NCBI GenBank assembly: GCA_016192135.1
Contig: JACPUR010000024.1
Coordinates: 1-64,000 of the forward strand
Length of the DNA stretch: 64,000 bases
DNA from: Candidatus Tectomicrobia bacterium
GTDB taxonomy: Bacteria; UBA8248
Direction of reading: 5' to 3'
Positions within the stretch are counted from its first letter, which is position 1. The number at the start of each line of letters is the position of its first letter. Positions 41,704-50,436 of this stretch are shown here, in pieces. The notes under the pieces were generated by a model that worked only from the letters and a program-made list of their open reading frames with translations, searched no databases and was not told the origin of the DNA. A program made the translations under genes and the position numbers.

Positions 41704-42504
41704 TTAGATGATCTTGTCCGCCCGGAGGCGCAGGGCGAGGTTTGCAGCCGCTTCCTCCAGCGTTTCGCCCGTGATGAATTCGCACTGCCCCGTGAAGACG
41801 GGCTTATAAAGCCTGGTGAGTTCCATGGTGGCCGCCGCCGCCCCGACGCTGGCCGCGTCCAGCCCCAAGTCCGCCGCCTTCCAGAGGGGGATCTGCTTGC
41901 GCGAGGCGGTCAGGATCCCCTTCACCGAGGGGAGGCGGGGCGTGTTCATCTCATTGCTGATGGTGAGGAGGCAGGGCGTCGACACGTCCACGACCTCCAC
42001 GCCGTCCGCGAGCGCGCGCTCGCAGCGGAGGCCGCCGTCCTTCACCTCGATCGTCTGGAGCTGGGTGACGCTCGGCAGGTTGAGCGCCTCGGCCAGGGCG
42101 AGCGGGGTCGCGCCGTAGCTCCAGTCGCTGCTCAAGCGGCCGCAGAGGATGAGGTCGAAGGCGCCGATTTTCCGGATGGCGGCGGCCAGGGCGCGCGCCA
42201 CGCCGAAGGCGTCGGAGCCGTCGAAAGCCTGGTCCTGGAGCAGGACGGCCTCGTCGCAGCCCATGGCGAGGCATTTCTTGAGGGCGTCCTTGGCCTTCTC
42301 GCCGCCCACCGTGACGACGGTGATCTTGCCGCCCTTGGACTCCTTGAGCTGGATGGCGGCTTCCACGGCGTTCTCGTCGAAGGTGCTGATGACGGGCGGG
42401 ACGTTCGCCGGGGGCACCACCATCATCTTCTCTTCATCCACCTTGAAATCGCGAGGCGGGATGTCGGGGTCCTGCACTTGCTTGATGCACACAACGATGT
42501 CCAC
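41704..42504 (-). CDS. etfB: Electron transfer flavoprotein subunit beta
   Basis: This encodes 266 aa from GTG 42504, with AAGGAGAGCGAATCG upstream. Landmarks: DIVVCIKQVQDPDIPPRDFKVD, DENAVEAAIQLKE, VTVGGEKAKDALKKCLAMGCDEAVLLQD and ILCGRLSSDWSYGATPLALAEALNLPSV. It binds AMP and pairs with EtfA. The GRLSSDWSYG stretch differs from the usual D-x-x-x-GQTGP loop, so its partners may not be classical acyl-CoA dehydrogenases. A bifurcating type cannot be excluded. Confidence 0.95.
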   Translation of the reverse strand: MDIVVCIKQVQDPDIPPRDFKVDEEKMMVVPPANVPPVISTFDENAVEAAIQLKESKGGKITVVTVGGEKAKDALKKCLAMGCDEAVLLQDQAFDGSDAFGVARALAAAIRKIGAFDLILCGRLSSDWSYGATPLALAEALNLPSVTQLQTIEVKDGGLRCERALADGVEVVDVSTPCLLTISNEMNTPRLPSVKGILTASRKQIPLWKAADLGLDAASVGAAAATMELTRLYKPVFTGQCEFITGETLEEAAANLALRLRADKII

Positions 42505-42602
42505 CGATTCGCTCTCCTTCGTGTCAACGTTCCCAGGGGCCGCGGGGGTAGGGTTCGATAACCTCTTGGTCCATGACCCTTACGAAAACCGGACTAACAG
42601 GT

Positions 42603-42631
42603 AGATTATGTTGGGTATGAAATGGCGTCAA
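42603..42631 (-). promoter_or_regulatory. Probable promoter of etfBA
   Basis: On the minus strand, -35 TTGACG (42631-42626), then CATAAT (42610-42605, 15-bp spacer) or TAATCT (42608-42603, 17-bp spacer). It lies about 100 bp before the etfB GTG. Confidence 0.5.
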
Positions 42632-42669
42632 CCCGCGACCGCTGCCCTTTCTGGGACGATTCGCCCCGT

Positions 42670-42727
42670 TTGACAGCGAAAAAAGGGCACCCCTAAGATG
42701 GGTGAGCGCCCTTGGCCCCTCTTAGGG
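42670..42727 (+). promoter_or_regulatory. mrp promoter overlapped by an inverted repeat (possible operator)
   Basis: A -35 TTGACA (42670-42675), an 18-bp spacer and a -10-like TAAGAT (42694-42699). A perfect 8-bp inverted repeat, CCCTAAGA (42691-42698) and TCTTAGGG (42720-42727), has its left arm on the -10. A repressor bound here would block the promoter. Confidence 0.5.
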
Positions 42728-42802
42728 TCTGGAATTTTCCCGGCCAAGGGCGGCCATTCGGCCCCCATCTCCAGCCTGAACGACCCGGGAGAGAGCGTCC
42801 CC

Positions 42803-43894
42803 ATGCCCGATATTACGCAGGAGCAGATTGTCGAAGCGCTGAAAAAAGTGAAAGACCCCGACCTGGGGAAGGACCTTGTGGCCCTCAAGATGGTCAAGGA
42901 CATCACCATCTGCGCCGACGCCGTGGCCTTCACCCTGGAGCTGACCACCCCGGCCCATCCCCGGAAGGAGAAGTTCCTGGAGGATTGCCGCCTCGCCGTT
43001 GGCTCCCTGCCGGGGGTGAAGACGGTCAACGTCCGCCTCACGAGCCACGTCGCGGCCCGGCCCGCCGTCCAGGGGAAAATGTCCATCCCCGGAGTGAAGA
43101 ACATCATGGCCGTGGCGAGCGGCAAGGGCGGGGTGGGGAAGTCCACCGTGGCGGCGAACCTGGCCCTCTCGCTGCACCTGGACGGGGCGAAGGTCGGCAT
43201 CCTCGACGCCGACATCTACGGCCCGAGCCAGCCCCTGATGCTGGGGATCCAGGGGGAGAGGCCCCTCGCCGCGGACGACAACAAGATCTACCCCCTCAAG
43301 GCCCACGGGGTGAAGGTGATGTCCATGGGCTTCCTCGTGGGGGAGGACTCCCCCGTCATCTGGCGCGGCCCCATGGTGATGAAGGCCCTGGTACAGTTCC
43401 TGGGGGACACGATCTGGGGCGAGCTCGACTACCTCGTGCTCGACCTCCCGCCCGGCACCGGGGACGCCCAGCTCACCATCGTCCAGCAGGTCGCCCTGGC
43501 CGGGGCGGTGATCGTGACGACCCCGCAGGACATCGCCTTGCTCGATGCCCGCAAGGGCCTCCAGATGTTCCGCAAGACGGACGTTCCCATCCTGGGCATC
43601 ATCGAGAACATGAGCCACTACCTGTGCCCCCAGTGCGGCCACCGCGAGGACATCTTCGACACGGGCGGGGGCCAGCGGGCGGCCGATCGGTACGAGGTCC
43701 CCTTCCTGGGCGCCATCCCGCTGGACATCAAGGTCCGCCTCGGAGGGGACCGCGGGACGCCCGTGGTGGCGGGGGAGCCGGACAGCCCCATCGCCCGCGC
43801 CTTCCGCGAGGCCGCGCGGAACGTGGCCCTCCAGGTGGCCATCCACAACTCCTCGGCTCCCTTCACGGTGCCCGAGCTCAAGATCATCGGCTAA
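42803..43894 (+). CDS. mrp: Mrp/ApbC-family Fe-S cluster carrier ATPase
   Basis: This encodes 363 aa. ATG 42803 is preferred to an in-frame upstream start because the extra residues are not conserved. Residues 5-85 form a MIP18/DUF59 domain (QIVEALKKVKDPDLGKDL). A P-loop ATPase follows, with the deviant Walker A SGKGGVGKST (106-115), LDADIYGPS, and the cluster-binding C275-P-Q-C278. It probably assembles and transfers [4Fe-4S] clusters in the cytoplasm. The divergent etfBA genes and the many Fe-S proteins in this window fit a house-keeping role. Confidence 0.95.
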   Translation: MPDITQEQIVEALKKVKDPDLGKDLVALKMVKDITICADAVAFTLELTTPAHPRKEKFLEDCRLAVGSLPGVKTVNVRLTSHVAARPAVQGKMSIPGVKNIMAVASGKGGVGKSTVAANLALSLHLDGAKVGILDADIYGPSQPLMLGIQGERPLAADDNKIYPLKAHGVKVMSMGFLVGEDSPVIWRGPMVMKALVQFLGDTIWGELDYLVLDLPPGTGDAQLTIVQQVALAGAVIVTTPQDIALLDARKGLQMFRKTDVPILGIIENMSHYLCPQCGHREDIFDTGGGQRAADRYEVPFLGAIPLDIKVRLGGDRGTPVVAGEPDSPIARAFREAARNVALQVAIHNSSAPFTVPELKIIG

Positions 43895-43960
43895 ACGGAA
43901 AAGGCGGGGCCGGGCGCCGCGCCCGAAGCCGGCCGGCGCGTCTGCGGAAAGAGGGGAGCG

Positions 43961-44998
43961 ATGAGCGGCAAAGGACCGTTGGGGATCGCATTCATCGGGC
44001 TGGGCTGGTGGGGCGAGGTGCTCGCCGAGGCCGCCCTTGCCTCAAAGGAAATCCGCGTGACGGGAGGTTTCGCCCGCACGCCCGCGAGCCGGGAGGCATT
44101 CGTCCGGAAGTTCGGCGGGCGCGACTTTTCCTCACTGGACGATCTCCTCAAGGACAAGGACACCGAGGCGGTCGTCATCGCCTCGGCGAACAGCGTCCAT
44201 CGGGAGCAGGCCGTCGCGGCGGCAAGGGCCGGAAAGCACGTCCATCTCGAGAAGCCCATGGCCCTCAGCGTCTCGGACGCCAAGGCCATTGACGCCGCCT
44301 GCAAGGAGGCGGGCATCCGCCTCCACATGGGGCAGAACTTCCGCCGCTGGCCCATGTTCCGCAAGGCGAAGGAGGTGGTCGGCAGCGGGACGCTGGGGAC
44401 GGTGAGCCTCATCGTCGCCTCCTTCTCCAACAACCACGGCCTGACCGCCGGGCCCCAGAGCATGCGCTGGGATCCGGTCGAGAACCCGGGCGGCCCCCTC
44501 TACAGCTACACCATCCACCTGGGCGACACGCTGGAATATCTGTTCAGCGAGGTGGCCGAGGTGAGTGCCGGCACCGCCAAGGTGGGCGGGCCCAACCGCA
44601 CTGAGGACGCGGCGGCGGCGGTCTTCCGCTTCCGCAGCGGGGTCATGGCCGCCGTCTCCGGCAGCTACGTCGCCCCCTTCAACTTCCTCTTCGACATCCA
44701 CGGCACCGAGGCCAACCTGAGCCTCTCGACGGCCTTCATGCCCCGCCTCCAGCGCTCCGTCGGCAAGATGGGCGGCATCGAGACCGAGACGCTCGACGTG
44801 GGCTGCGACTTCGTGGAGGGCCGCAACCGGGCCAACCGGGAGCAATTCGTGGACTTTGCCCGCAGCATCCGGGAGGGGAAAGACCCCGAGGTGACCGGCG
44901 TCCACGGCATCCGCGCCCTGGCCATCATGCGGGCCATCCTCAAGAGCCACGCCGAGCGCCGCGCCGTCTCTGTGGACGAGATCCTCGAGCGGGACTGA
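43961..44998 (+). CDS. Gfo/Idh/MocA-family oxidoreductase
   Basis: This encodes 345 aa. ATG 43961 follows GAAAGAGGGGAGCG. The N-terminal NAD(P)-binding fold has IGLGWWGEVLAEAAL, and the signature HLEKPMALSVSDAKAID follows, containing the conserved EKP motif. The C-terminal domain includes YTIHLGDTLEYLFSEVAEV. Substrates are normally sugars, inositols or their derivatives, and none can be named here. It is followed 37 bp later by a 2-hydroxyacid dehydrogenase and then an EamA exporter, which look like a small catabolic operon. Confidence 0.9.
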   Translation: MSGKGPLGIAFIGLGWWGEVLAEAALASKEIRVTGGFARTPASREAFVRKFGGRDFSSLDDLLKDKDTEAVVIASANSVHREQAVAAARAGKHVHLEKPMALSVSDAKAIDAACKEAGIRLHMGQNFRRWPMFRKAKEVVGSGTLGTVSLIVASFSNNHGLTAGPQSMRWDPVENPGGPLYSYTIHLGDTLEYLFSEVAEVSAGTAKVGGPNRTEDAAAAVFRFRSGVMAAVSGSYVAPFNFLFDIHGTEANLSLSTAFMPRLQRSVGKMGGIETETLDVGCDFVEGRNRANREQFVDFARSIREGKDPEVTGVHGIRALAIMRAILKSHAERRAVSVDEILERD

Positions 44999-45034
44999 CG
45001 GTTCAGGGCCTAGGCAGGGAAAGGAGCGAGCGGC

Positions 45035-45997
45035 GTGGCCAAAGTGATACTCATCGACCCTCTCTATGAAACCCCGCAGTGGAATGTGGGCAAGGACTGG
45101 CTCGGCGCCGGGCACGAGGTGGTCCGGCCCTCCGCCTACACCCCCACGGCTATCATGCCGCTCCTGCCGGACGCGGAAGGTATCCTCACCGTCTTCAAGC
45201 CCGTGACGGCCCAGATGATGGACGCCGCCCCGCGCCTGCGGGTGATCGCAAAGCCGGGGGCGGGCGTGGACAACGTTGACACCCCGGCGGCGACCCGGCG
45301 GGGCGTGATGGTCTGCAACGCCGAGGGCGTGCGGGGGCTGTCGGTGGCCGAGCATGCCTTCTTCCTCATGCTCTACCTCGCGCGCCACGCCTGGATGAAG
45401 GACGATCAGAAAGCCTGGGAACACATGGCGGCCGTGCAATTGAGCGGCAAGAGCCTGGGCATCGTCGGGCTGGGAGACATCGGGCGCCGGGCGGCCCGCA
45501 TCGGGCACGGGTTCGGCATGAATATCCTCGTCAACACGCGCACGCCGGACCCAGGCTACGTCCCGGGCGTGCCGATGGAGTTCATCTCCTTCGGCCAGAT
45601 GCTCCCCCGGGCGGATTTCCTCGTCCTGTGCATGCCGCTCACGGCCGAGACGCGGGGAATGATCCGGGCCGAGACCCTGGCGCGGATGAAGAAGGAGGCC
45701 ATCCTCATCAACGTCGCGCGCGGCCCCGCCGTGGTGACGGACGACCTCCTTCACGCGCTTCAGGCCCGCGCCATCGCGGCCGCCGGCCTGGACGTGACCG
45801 ACCCCGAGCCTCTCCCGGACGACCATCCGCTCCGCTTCCTGCCGAACGTCCTCATTACCCCGCACCACGCTTCCCGCACGCCCGAGTGCCAGCAGGCGGC
45901 CATGGACCGGACGGCGGAGAACATGCGGCTCGCCCTGGCGGGGCGGCGCCCCGTCAACCTGGTGAACCCCGAGACGTTCACGAGCGCCCCGCGGTAA
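45035..45997 (+). CDS. D-isomer-specific 2-hydroxyacid dehydrogenase (first of two)
   Basis: This encodes 320 aa from GTG 45035, with AAAGGAG 8 nt upstream. It has the family Rossmann motif GIVGLGDIGRRAARIG and the catalytic triad: Arg in INVARGPAVV, Glu in DPEPLPDDHP, and His in ITPHHAS. It uses NAD(H) to interconvert 2-oxoacids and D-2-hydroxyacids. The ACT or serine-binding domain of true SerA is absent. It lies between the Gfo/Idh gene and an EamA exporter. A more distant relative is encoded at 53296. Confidence 0.92.
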   Translation: MAKVILIDPLYETPQWNVGKDWLGAGHEVVRPSAYTPTAIMPLLPDAEGILTVFKPVTAQMMDAAPRLRVIAKPGAGVDNVDTPAATRRGVMVCNAEGVRGLSVAEHAFFLMLYLARHAWMKDDQKAWEHMAAVQLSGKSLGIVGLGDIGRRAARIGHGFGMNILVNTRTPDPGYVPGVPMEFISFGQMLPRADFLVLCMPLTAETRGMIRAETLARMKKEAILINVARGPAVVTDDLLHALQARAIAAAGLDVTDPEPLPDDHPLRFLPNVLITPHHASRTPECQQAAMDRTAENMRLALAGRRPVNLVNPETFTSAPR

Positions 45998-46019
45998 GGC
46001 GCTTCGAGCGGAGGGCCGT

Positions 46020-46877
46020 GTGCCCGTCGAATTTGCGGCGCTGATCCCCGCCTTCTTCTTCTCGCTATCGGGCATCATGACCCGCCGGGGGATGGAGGGG
46101 AGCAACCCCCAAACGGGAAGCCTCGTGGTCGTGGAGGTGAACTTCGTTGTCTTCACGGCCTCGCTCCTGGCCGTGGATTTCTCGGGTTTGGGCTTCTCCT
46201 GGTACTGGCTTTCGTTCCTGGCGGCGGGGGCGGTTTCTCCGGCGCTTTCCCTGCTCCTGATGTTCCGCTCCATCGACAAGATCGGCGTGGCTCCCACCAG
46301 CTCGCTGGCCAACGTGAACGCCTTCTTCGGGGCCGCCTGGGCGTTCGTTATTCTGGGCGAGCGCCCCGCGCCCATCATCTGGGCGGGGATTGCGCTCGTG
46401 GTCGCGGGGATGTACTTCATCTCGGGCGGCGGGGCGGGACGAGTGAAGCCCCGCGACATGCTTCTCCCGCTGTCCTCGGCCGCCTGCTTCGGGTTGGCCC
46501 ATACGCTGCGGAAGCTGGGTTTCCTGGGATACGAGCCGCTCCTGTTCGAGGCGTTCCTCCAGGGGCTGGCGGCGGCCGTCGCGTCACCCATCCTGTTCCG
46601 TTTGGGAGGGACAGCCCGGCCGCTCGCCCTCAACCGCCGGTCGCTCGGGTTCTTTCTCCTGGCGGGCCTGAGCCAGGCGGCGGCCCAGCTCGGCGTGCTG
46701 TACGCGCTGCGGCGGGGCATGGTGGCGGTGATTTCTCCCATTGTCTCGACGGCGCCCCTGTTCACCATCCTGCTGACGCCCCTTCTCCTGCGCGGGCGCG
46801 AGAAAATCACAATAAGACTGCTCCTGAGCGCCCTGCTCATCGTGGCGGGGGTGGTCCTGGTGACTTCGCGCAGGTAG
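46020..46877 (+). CDS. EamA/DMT-superfamily transporter
   Basis: This encodes 285 aa. GTG 46020 lies just after GGAGGG. About ten membrane helices are arranged as two EamA repeats (FAALIPAFFFSLSGIMTRRGMEG and LSSAACFGLAHTLRKLGFLG), with the family C-terminus GMVAVISPIVSTAPLFTILLTPLLLRGRE. It is the last gene of the run starting at 43961. It probably exports a small metabolite related to the two preceding dehydrogenases. It is related to the transporter at 28525, and the two share the ISPIVST/TPIVST element. Confidence 0.88.
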   Translation: MPVEFAALIPAFFFSLSGIMTRRGMEGSNPQTGSLVVVEVNFVVFTASLLAVDFSGLGFSWYWLSFLAAGAVSPALSLLLMFRSIDKIGVAPTSSLANVNAFFGAAWAFVILGERPAPIIWAGIALVVAGMYFISGGGAGRVKPRDMLLPLSSAACFGLAHTLRKLGFLGYEPLLFEAFLQGLAAAVASPILFRLGGTARPLALNRRSLGFFLLAGLSQAAAQLGVLYALRRGMVAVISPIVSTAPLFTILLTPLLLRGREKITIRLLLSALLIVAGVVLVTSRR

Positions 46878-46890
46878 GGTGTACATCCGG

Positions 46891-46918
46891 TTGACACGGG
46901 GCGTTTGAGGTAGATAAT
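46891..46918 (+). promoter_or_regulatory. Strong sigma70-type promoter of the split CFA operon
   Basis: A consensus -35 TTGACA (46891-46896), a 16-bp spacer and a -10 GATAAT (46913-46918). It is the best promoter match in the window and lies 115 bp before the first gene of the operon. Confidence 0.7.
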
Positions 46919-47032
46919 CGAATAAAGGGAAGGGCGGCTGGTGCGTCCTCTCGTTCGTCCGGGAGGCCGAAAATCAAAGACCGGGGGGACAAATTACCGG
47001 CCCCGCTGCCGGCCCTCCAGAGGAGACGACCC

Positions 47033-47371
47033 GTGCCCGCATCTCCTGCCGCTGGCGCGGCCGAAATCCTGCGCGAAATCTATGCCGAGGCCGAGTACGG
47101 GGTCACGTTCCGTCTCTGGGATGGAACGGAAGTCCGGGTCGGCCGGCAGGTTTGTCCCGTGACGGTGACATTCCGTTCTCCCTCGGCGCTGCGCCGCGTC
47201 CTCGTCAACCCCACCGTGAGCGAATTCGCCGAGGCCTATTCGGAAGGCGATCTCGACATGGATGGCGATCTCATCGCTTCCATGCCCGCGGCGGACGCCT
47301 TCGAGGAGATCGACATCCCCATCTGGAGGCGCCTCGTGCTCGCGGTGAAGCTGAGGAGGCTCGGGGAATGA
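47033..47371 (+). CDS. Stand-alone N-terminal domain of cyclopropane-fatty-acid synthase
   Basis: This encodes 112 aa from GTG 47033, with AGAGGAGA upstream. The sequence matches only the N-terminal lipid-binding domain of CFA synthases: YGVTFRLWDGTEVRVG, TFRSPSALRRVLVNP, and FAEAYSEGDLDMDGDLIASM. There is no SAM-binding motif. Full-length CFA synthases carry this domain fused to the methyltransferase; here the catalytic part is encoded separately at 48498. It overlaps the flavoprotein gene by ATGA. It may bind membrane lipids and present acyl chains to both enzymes. Confidence 0.85.
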   Translation: MPASPAAGAAEILREIYAEAEYGVTFRLWDGTEVRVGRQVCPVTVTFRSPSALRRVLVNPTVSEFAEAYSEGDLDMDGDLIASMPAADAFEEIDIPIWRRLVLAVKLRRLGE

Positions 47372-48477
47372 GCGGGTGGGACGTCATCGTCGTCGGCGGA
47401 GGGCCGGGAGGCAGCACGGCGGCCTGGCGCCTCGCGCGGGCGGGGAAGAAGGTCCTCGTCCTCGACGCGGCGAAGTTCCCCCGGGTGAAGCTCTGTGCGG
47501 GCTGGGTAACCAAGAACGTGCTGGCGGACCTGGAGTTGAATCCGGCCGCCTATCCCCACACCATCCAGCCCTTCGAGGCCGTCTATGTGAGCTGCGGGGG
47601 CCCCTTGAGGGAGACCCGCTGGCGGGAGCCGGCCAGCTACGGGATCATCCGCAAGGAGTTCGATGCCTTCCTGCTCCGCCGGGCGGAGGCGGCGGGCGCC
47701 GTGGTCCGCGAGGGTGTCCGGGTGAAATCCGCCTGGGAGGCGGGCGATGGGGTGCGGGTCGAGGCGGATGAGATATACGAGGCGCGGGCCGTCATCGGGG
47801 CCGGCGGCCATACCTGCCCGGTGGCCCGGGCCCTTGGCGGGGTGTCGGACGAGGAGGCGGTCGTCCTGACCCAGGAGAGCGAGACGCTGGTGGGGGAGGA
47901 TGTCCTGCGCCGCGTCGCGCCCCACTACGGGCTGCCCGAGCTCTTCGCGGAGCCCGACTTCAAGGGCTATGCGTGGTACTTCACCAAGGGCGGGTTCCTG
48001 AACATCGGGGTGGGCTGCATCGGCAAGAATCCGAGCGTGCACAAGCGCCTCGAGGCGCTGATGGCGCTCCTTGAGGAGAGCGGCCGGGTTCCCCGCGGCG
48101 TCCCGCTCGCACCCTTCAGGGGGCATGCCTATTCGGTCCGGCGGTGCGCCGTCCGCCGGGCGGCGGGCAGGCGTTTCCTCCTGGTGGGGGATGCGGCCGG
48201 CCTGGCCCGGGACTTCAGCGGGGAGGGCATCGGCCCCGCCGTGCGCAGCGCCACCCTCGCCGCCGATGCCCTGGTGAAATGGCTCGAGGGCGGGGGCGCC
48301 CTCGAGGACTATGCCGCCCGGATCGAAACGCTCTACGGCTCGGGCGAGCGCGGCGTGGGCACTTGGCTCGCCGGCTTCCTGCCGGAGGGCGTGGTGCGCG
48401 CGGTGGCCAAGAGAATCTGCGGCAACGCGTGGCTGCGCCGGAAAGTGGTGCTCGAAGGAGCTTTCGGCATCGGCTGA
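47368..48477 (+). CDS. Geranylgeranyl-reductase-family flavoprotein
   Basis: This encodes 369 aa. ATG 47368 overlaps the previous stop (ATGA). The N-terminal FAD motif is VIVVGGGPGGSTAAWRLARAGKKVLVLDA, followed by CAGWVTKNVL and a later FLLVGDAAGLARDFSGEGIGPAV. This is the p-hydroxybenzoate-hydroxylase-like fold of geranylgeranyl reductases, which reduce isolated C=C bonds in lipids. Placed between the two halves of a CFA synthase, it probably acts on the same acyl chains, either reducing a methylene intermediate or desaturating the product. It is not of the VAO type used in known tuberculostearate operons. Confidence 0.85.
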   Translation: MSGWDVIVVGGGPGGSTAAWRLARAGKKVLVLDAAKFPRVKLCAGWVTKNVLADLELNPAAYPHTIQPFEAVYVSCGGPLRETRWREPASYGIIRKEFDAFLLRRAEAAGAVVREGVRVKSAWEAGDGVRVEADEIYEARAVIGAGGHTCPVARALGGVSDEEAVVLTQESETLVGEDVLRRVAPHYGLPELFAEPDFKGYAWYFTKGGFLNIGVGCIGKNPSVHKRLEALMALLEESGRVPRGVPLAPFRGHAYSVRRCAVRRAAGRRFLLVGDAAGLARDFSGEGIGPAVRSATLAADALVKWLEGGGALEDYAARIETLYGSGERGVGTWLAGFLPEGVVRAVAKRICGNAWLRRKVVLEGAFGIG

Positions 48478-48497
48478 GCCGCCATCGGGAGAGGATC

Positions 48498-49412
48498 ATG
48501 ATCCGGACGCGAAGCAAGGAATTCGACGCCGAGGCGATCTCCCACCATTACGACCTCTCCAATGAGTTCTACAAGACGTTCCTGTGCGAGAACATGGTGT
48601 ACACGTGCGCGTACTACCGGACGCCGGACGGCGACCTCGCCCAGGCGCAGCGGGACAAGATGGACCTCGTCTGCCGGAAGCTCCGCCTCTCGCCCGGGGA
48701 GGACTACCTGGACATCGGCTGCGGGTGGGGGAGCCTCGCCATCTGGGCCGCCAAGCATTACAGCGTGAATGCCTCGGCCTTCACCCTCTCGCGGGCGCAG
48801 GCCGAGTACGGCCAGGAGTGGGCCCGCCGGGAGGGGATCGAAGACCGCTGCCGCATCTACCACATGGACTACCGCGACTTCCCGGTCGAGCGTACTTTCT
48901 CCAAGATATCCGCCATCGGCATCATCGAGCACGTCGGCATTCCGAATTACTCGATGTTCTTCTCCTCCGTCCGGTCGCGTCTGCGCGACGGCGGCCTGTT
49001 CCTCAACCACGGGATCACCTGCAATAAGTTCTGGAAGCCCACCAGCCAGACGGACTTCCTGCTCAAGTACGTCTTCCCGAACGGAGAGCTGGACAACATC
49101 ACCCACATGATGGACGTGATGGAGCGGGAGGCGTGGGAGATACTGGACGTGGAGAACCTCCGTCTTCACTACGCCCGGACCTGCCGCCACTGGCTCGAGC
49201 GCCTGGAGGCGAACGAGCGGCGCATCGTTGGAATGGTAGGGGAGAAGAAGTACCGCATCTACCGCGTCTGGCTCGCCTGTTCTTCGAGCGCCTTCTACGC
49301 GGGCTCCCTCGGCCTCTACCAGGTGCTGCTCCAGAAGCACCAGATCAGCCGCCGCTTCGACCCGCCCTCGACGCGGGGGGATATCTACCGCTTTTCGGAG
49401 GATTCATTTTAG
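48498..49412 (+). CDS. CFA-synthase-type methyltransferase lacking the N-terminal domain
   Basis: This encodes 304 aa. ATG 48498 follows GGGAGAGGA. It begins at the catalytic domain: ISHHYDLSNEFYKTFL, VYTCAYY, the SAM site LDIGCGWGSLA (71-81), FTLSRAQAEYGQ, and IGIIEHVG. The usual 90-residue N-terminal domain is missing and is supplied in trans by the gene at 47033. The enzyme adds a methyl or methylene group from S-adenosylmethionine to an unsaturated phospholipid acyl chain. Whether the product is a cyclopropane or a methyl branch depends on the flavoprotein. Confidence 0.92.
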   Translation: MIRTRSKEFDAEAISHHYDLSNEFYKTFLCENMVYTCAYYRTPDGDLAQAQRDKMDLVCRKLRLSPGEDYLDIGCGWGSLAIWAAKHYSVNASAFTLSRAQAEYGQEWARREGIEDRCRIYHMDYRDFPVERTFSKISAIGIIEHVGIPNYSMFFSSVRSRLRDGGLFLNHGITCNKFWKPTSQTDFLLKYVFPNGELDNITHMMDVMEREAWEILDVENLRLHYARTCRHWLERLEANERRIVGMVGEKKYRIYRVWLACSSSAFYAGSLGLYQVLLQKHQISRRFDPPSTRGDIYRFSEDSF

Positions 49413-49494
49413 GCCGAGTACTCGCCCACGTACCCGGCTTCAAGGAAGAAAGGAACCGCGCATTTTTCGGCCCGCCTGGTTTTGCCCCGGCCCC

Positions 49495-50433
49495 ATGCTC
49501 CAGAGCATGTGGGGAGCGCTTTTCCGCCGGCCCGGTGTCTTCCCCTGGCGTCGCGAGCGCTGGTCCACCCCGGACGGGGATTTCCTCGACCTGGACTTCC
49601 TGGGCCCGCCGTGCGCCGGCGCGCCCACCCTCCTGGCTCTACACGGCATGGAGGGTTCCTCTGCTTCCCACTACATCCAAGGACTGGCGGGTGAGGCTTT
49701 CCTCAAGGGATGGGGTTTCGCCGCCCTGAATTTCCGCTCCTGCAGCGGGGAGTTCAATCTCAAGCCCCGTTATTATCACAGCGGGGAGACCGAAGATCTC
49801 CAATTCGTCGTCGGCAAGCTCCTGCAGCGCCTGGAGGGGCCCCTGCTGCTGGCGGGCTTCTCGCTTGGGGGAAGCGTCTTGCTCAAGTGGCTGGGGGAGC
49901 GGGGGGAGGGGATTCCCGCGCCGGTGCGGGGAGCGGTCGCCATCTCGGCCCCCTTTTCCCCGGGGGAGTGTGCGCGGCGCCTGGATTCGTTCCTGGGGAC
50001 CGCATTCCGATGGAGTCTCTTGTCCACGCTCCGGGCGAAGTGCCGCGACTTCGCGCTCCGCCACCCGGACGTGCTGGACCCGGAGCGGGTCAGGCGCATC
50101 CGGACCATCGCGGAGCTGGACCGATGGTATATCGCGCCCCTGCATGGTTTCGCCAACGAGCAAGATTATTACGACCGCACCAGTTGTCTCGGGTACTTGG
50201 CAAATATCCGGGTGCCCGCGCTCCTGCTGAGCGCGGCGGACGATCCCATCGTTCCCGCCTCCTGCTTTCCGCACGGCGCCGTGCGGGGCTCGGGCTGGCT
50301 GACGGGCGAGCTCCTCCCCCGGGGCGGCCACATGGGCTTCGTGTCGGGGCGGGATCCCAGGGCGCCGGTCTTCTGGGGGGAGCGCCGGGCGGCCGCCTTT
50401 CTCGCAGGGTGCGCCGGCAATGGGGGCGGCTAG
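49495..50433 (+). CDS. YheT-type alpha/beta hydrolase
   Basis: This encodes 312 aa. ATG 49495 is taken, with ATG 49507 as an alternative; the ribosome site is weak. The alpha/beta-hydrolase core is clear: TLLALHGMEGSSASHYIQGLA, nucleophile elbow LAGFSLGGSVLLKW, Asp in SAADDPIVP and His in LLPRGGHMGF. The NFRSCSGE stretch is typical of the YheT/ABHD1-3 group, whose members act on esters or phospholipids. It starts 82 bp after the CFA methyltransferase, so it may belong to the same lipid operon. Confidence 0.85.
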   Translation: MLQSMWGALFRRPGVFPWRRERWSTPDGDFLDLDFLGPPCAGAPTLLALHGMEGSSASHYIQGLAGEAFLKGWGFAALNFRSCSGEFNLKPRYYHSGETEDLQFVVGKLLQRLEGPLLLAGFSLGGSVLLKWLGERGEGIPAPVRGAVAISAPFSPGECARRLDSFLGTAFRWSLLSTLRAKCRDFALRHPDVLDPERVRRIRTIAELDRWYIAPLHGFANEQDYYDRTSCLGYLANIRVPALLLSAADDPIVPASCFPHGAVRGSGWLTGELLPRGGHMGFVSGRDPRAPVFWGERRAAAFLAGCAGNGGG

Positions 50434-50436
50434 ACG

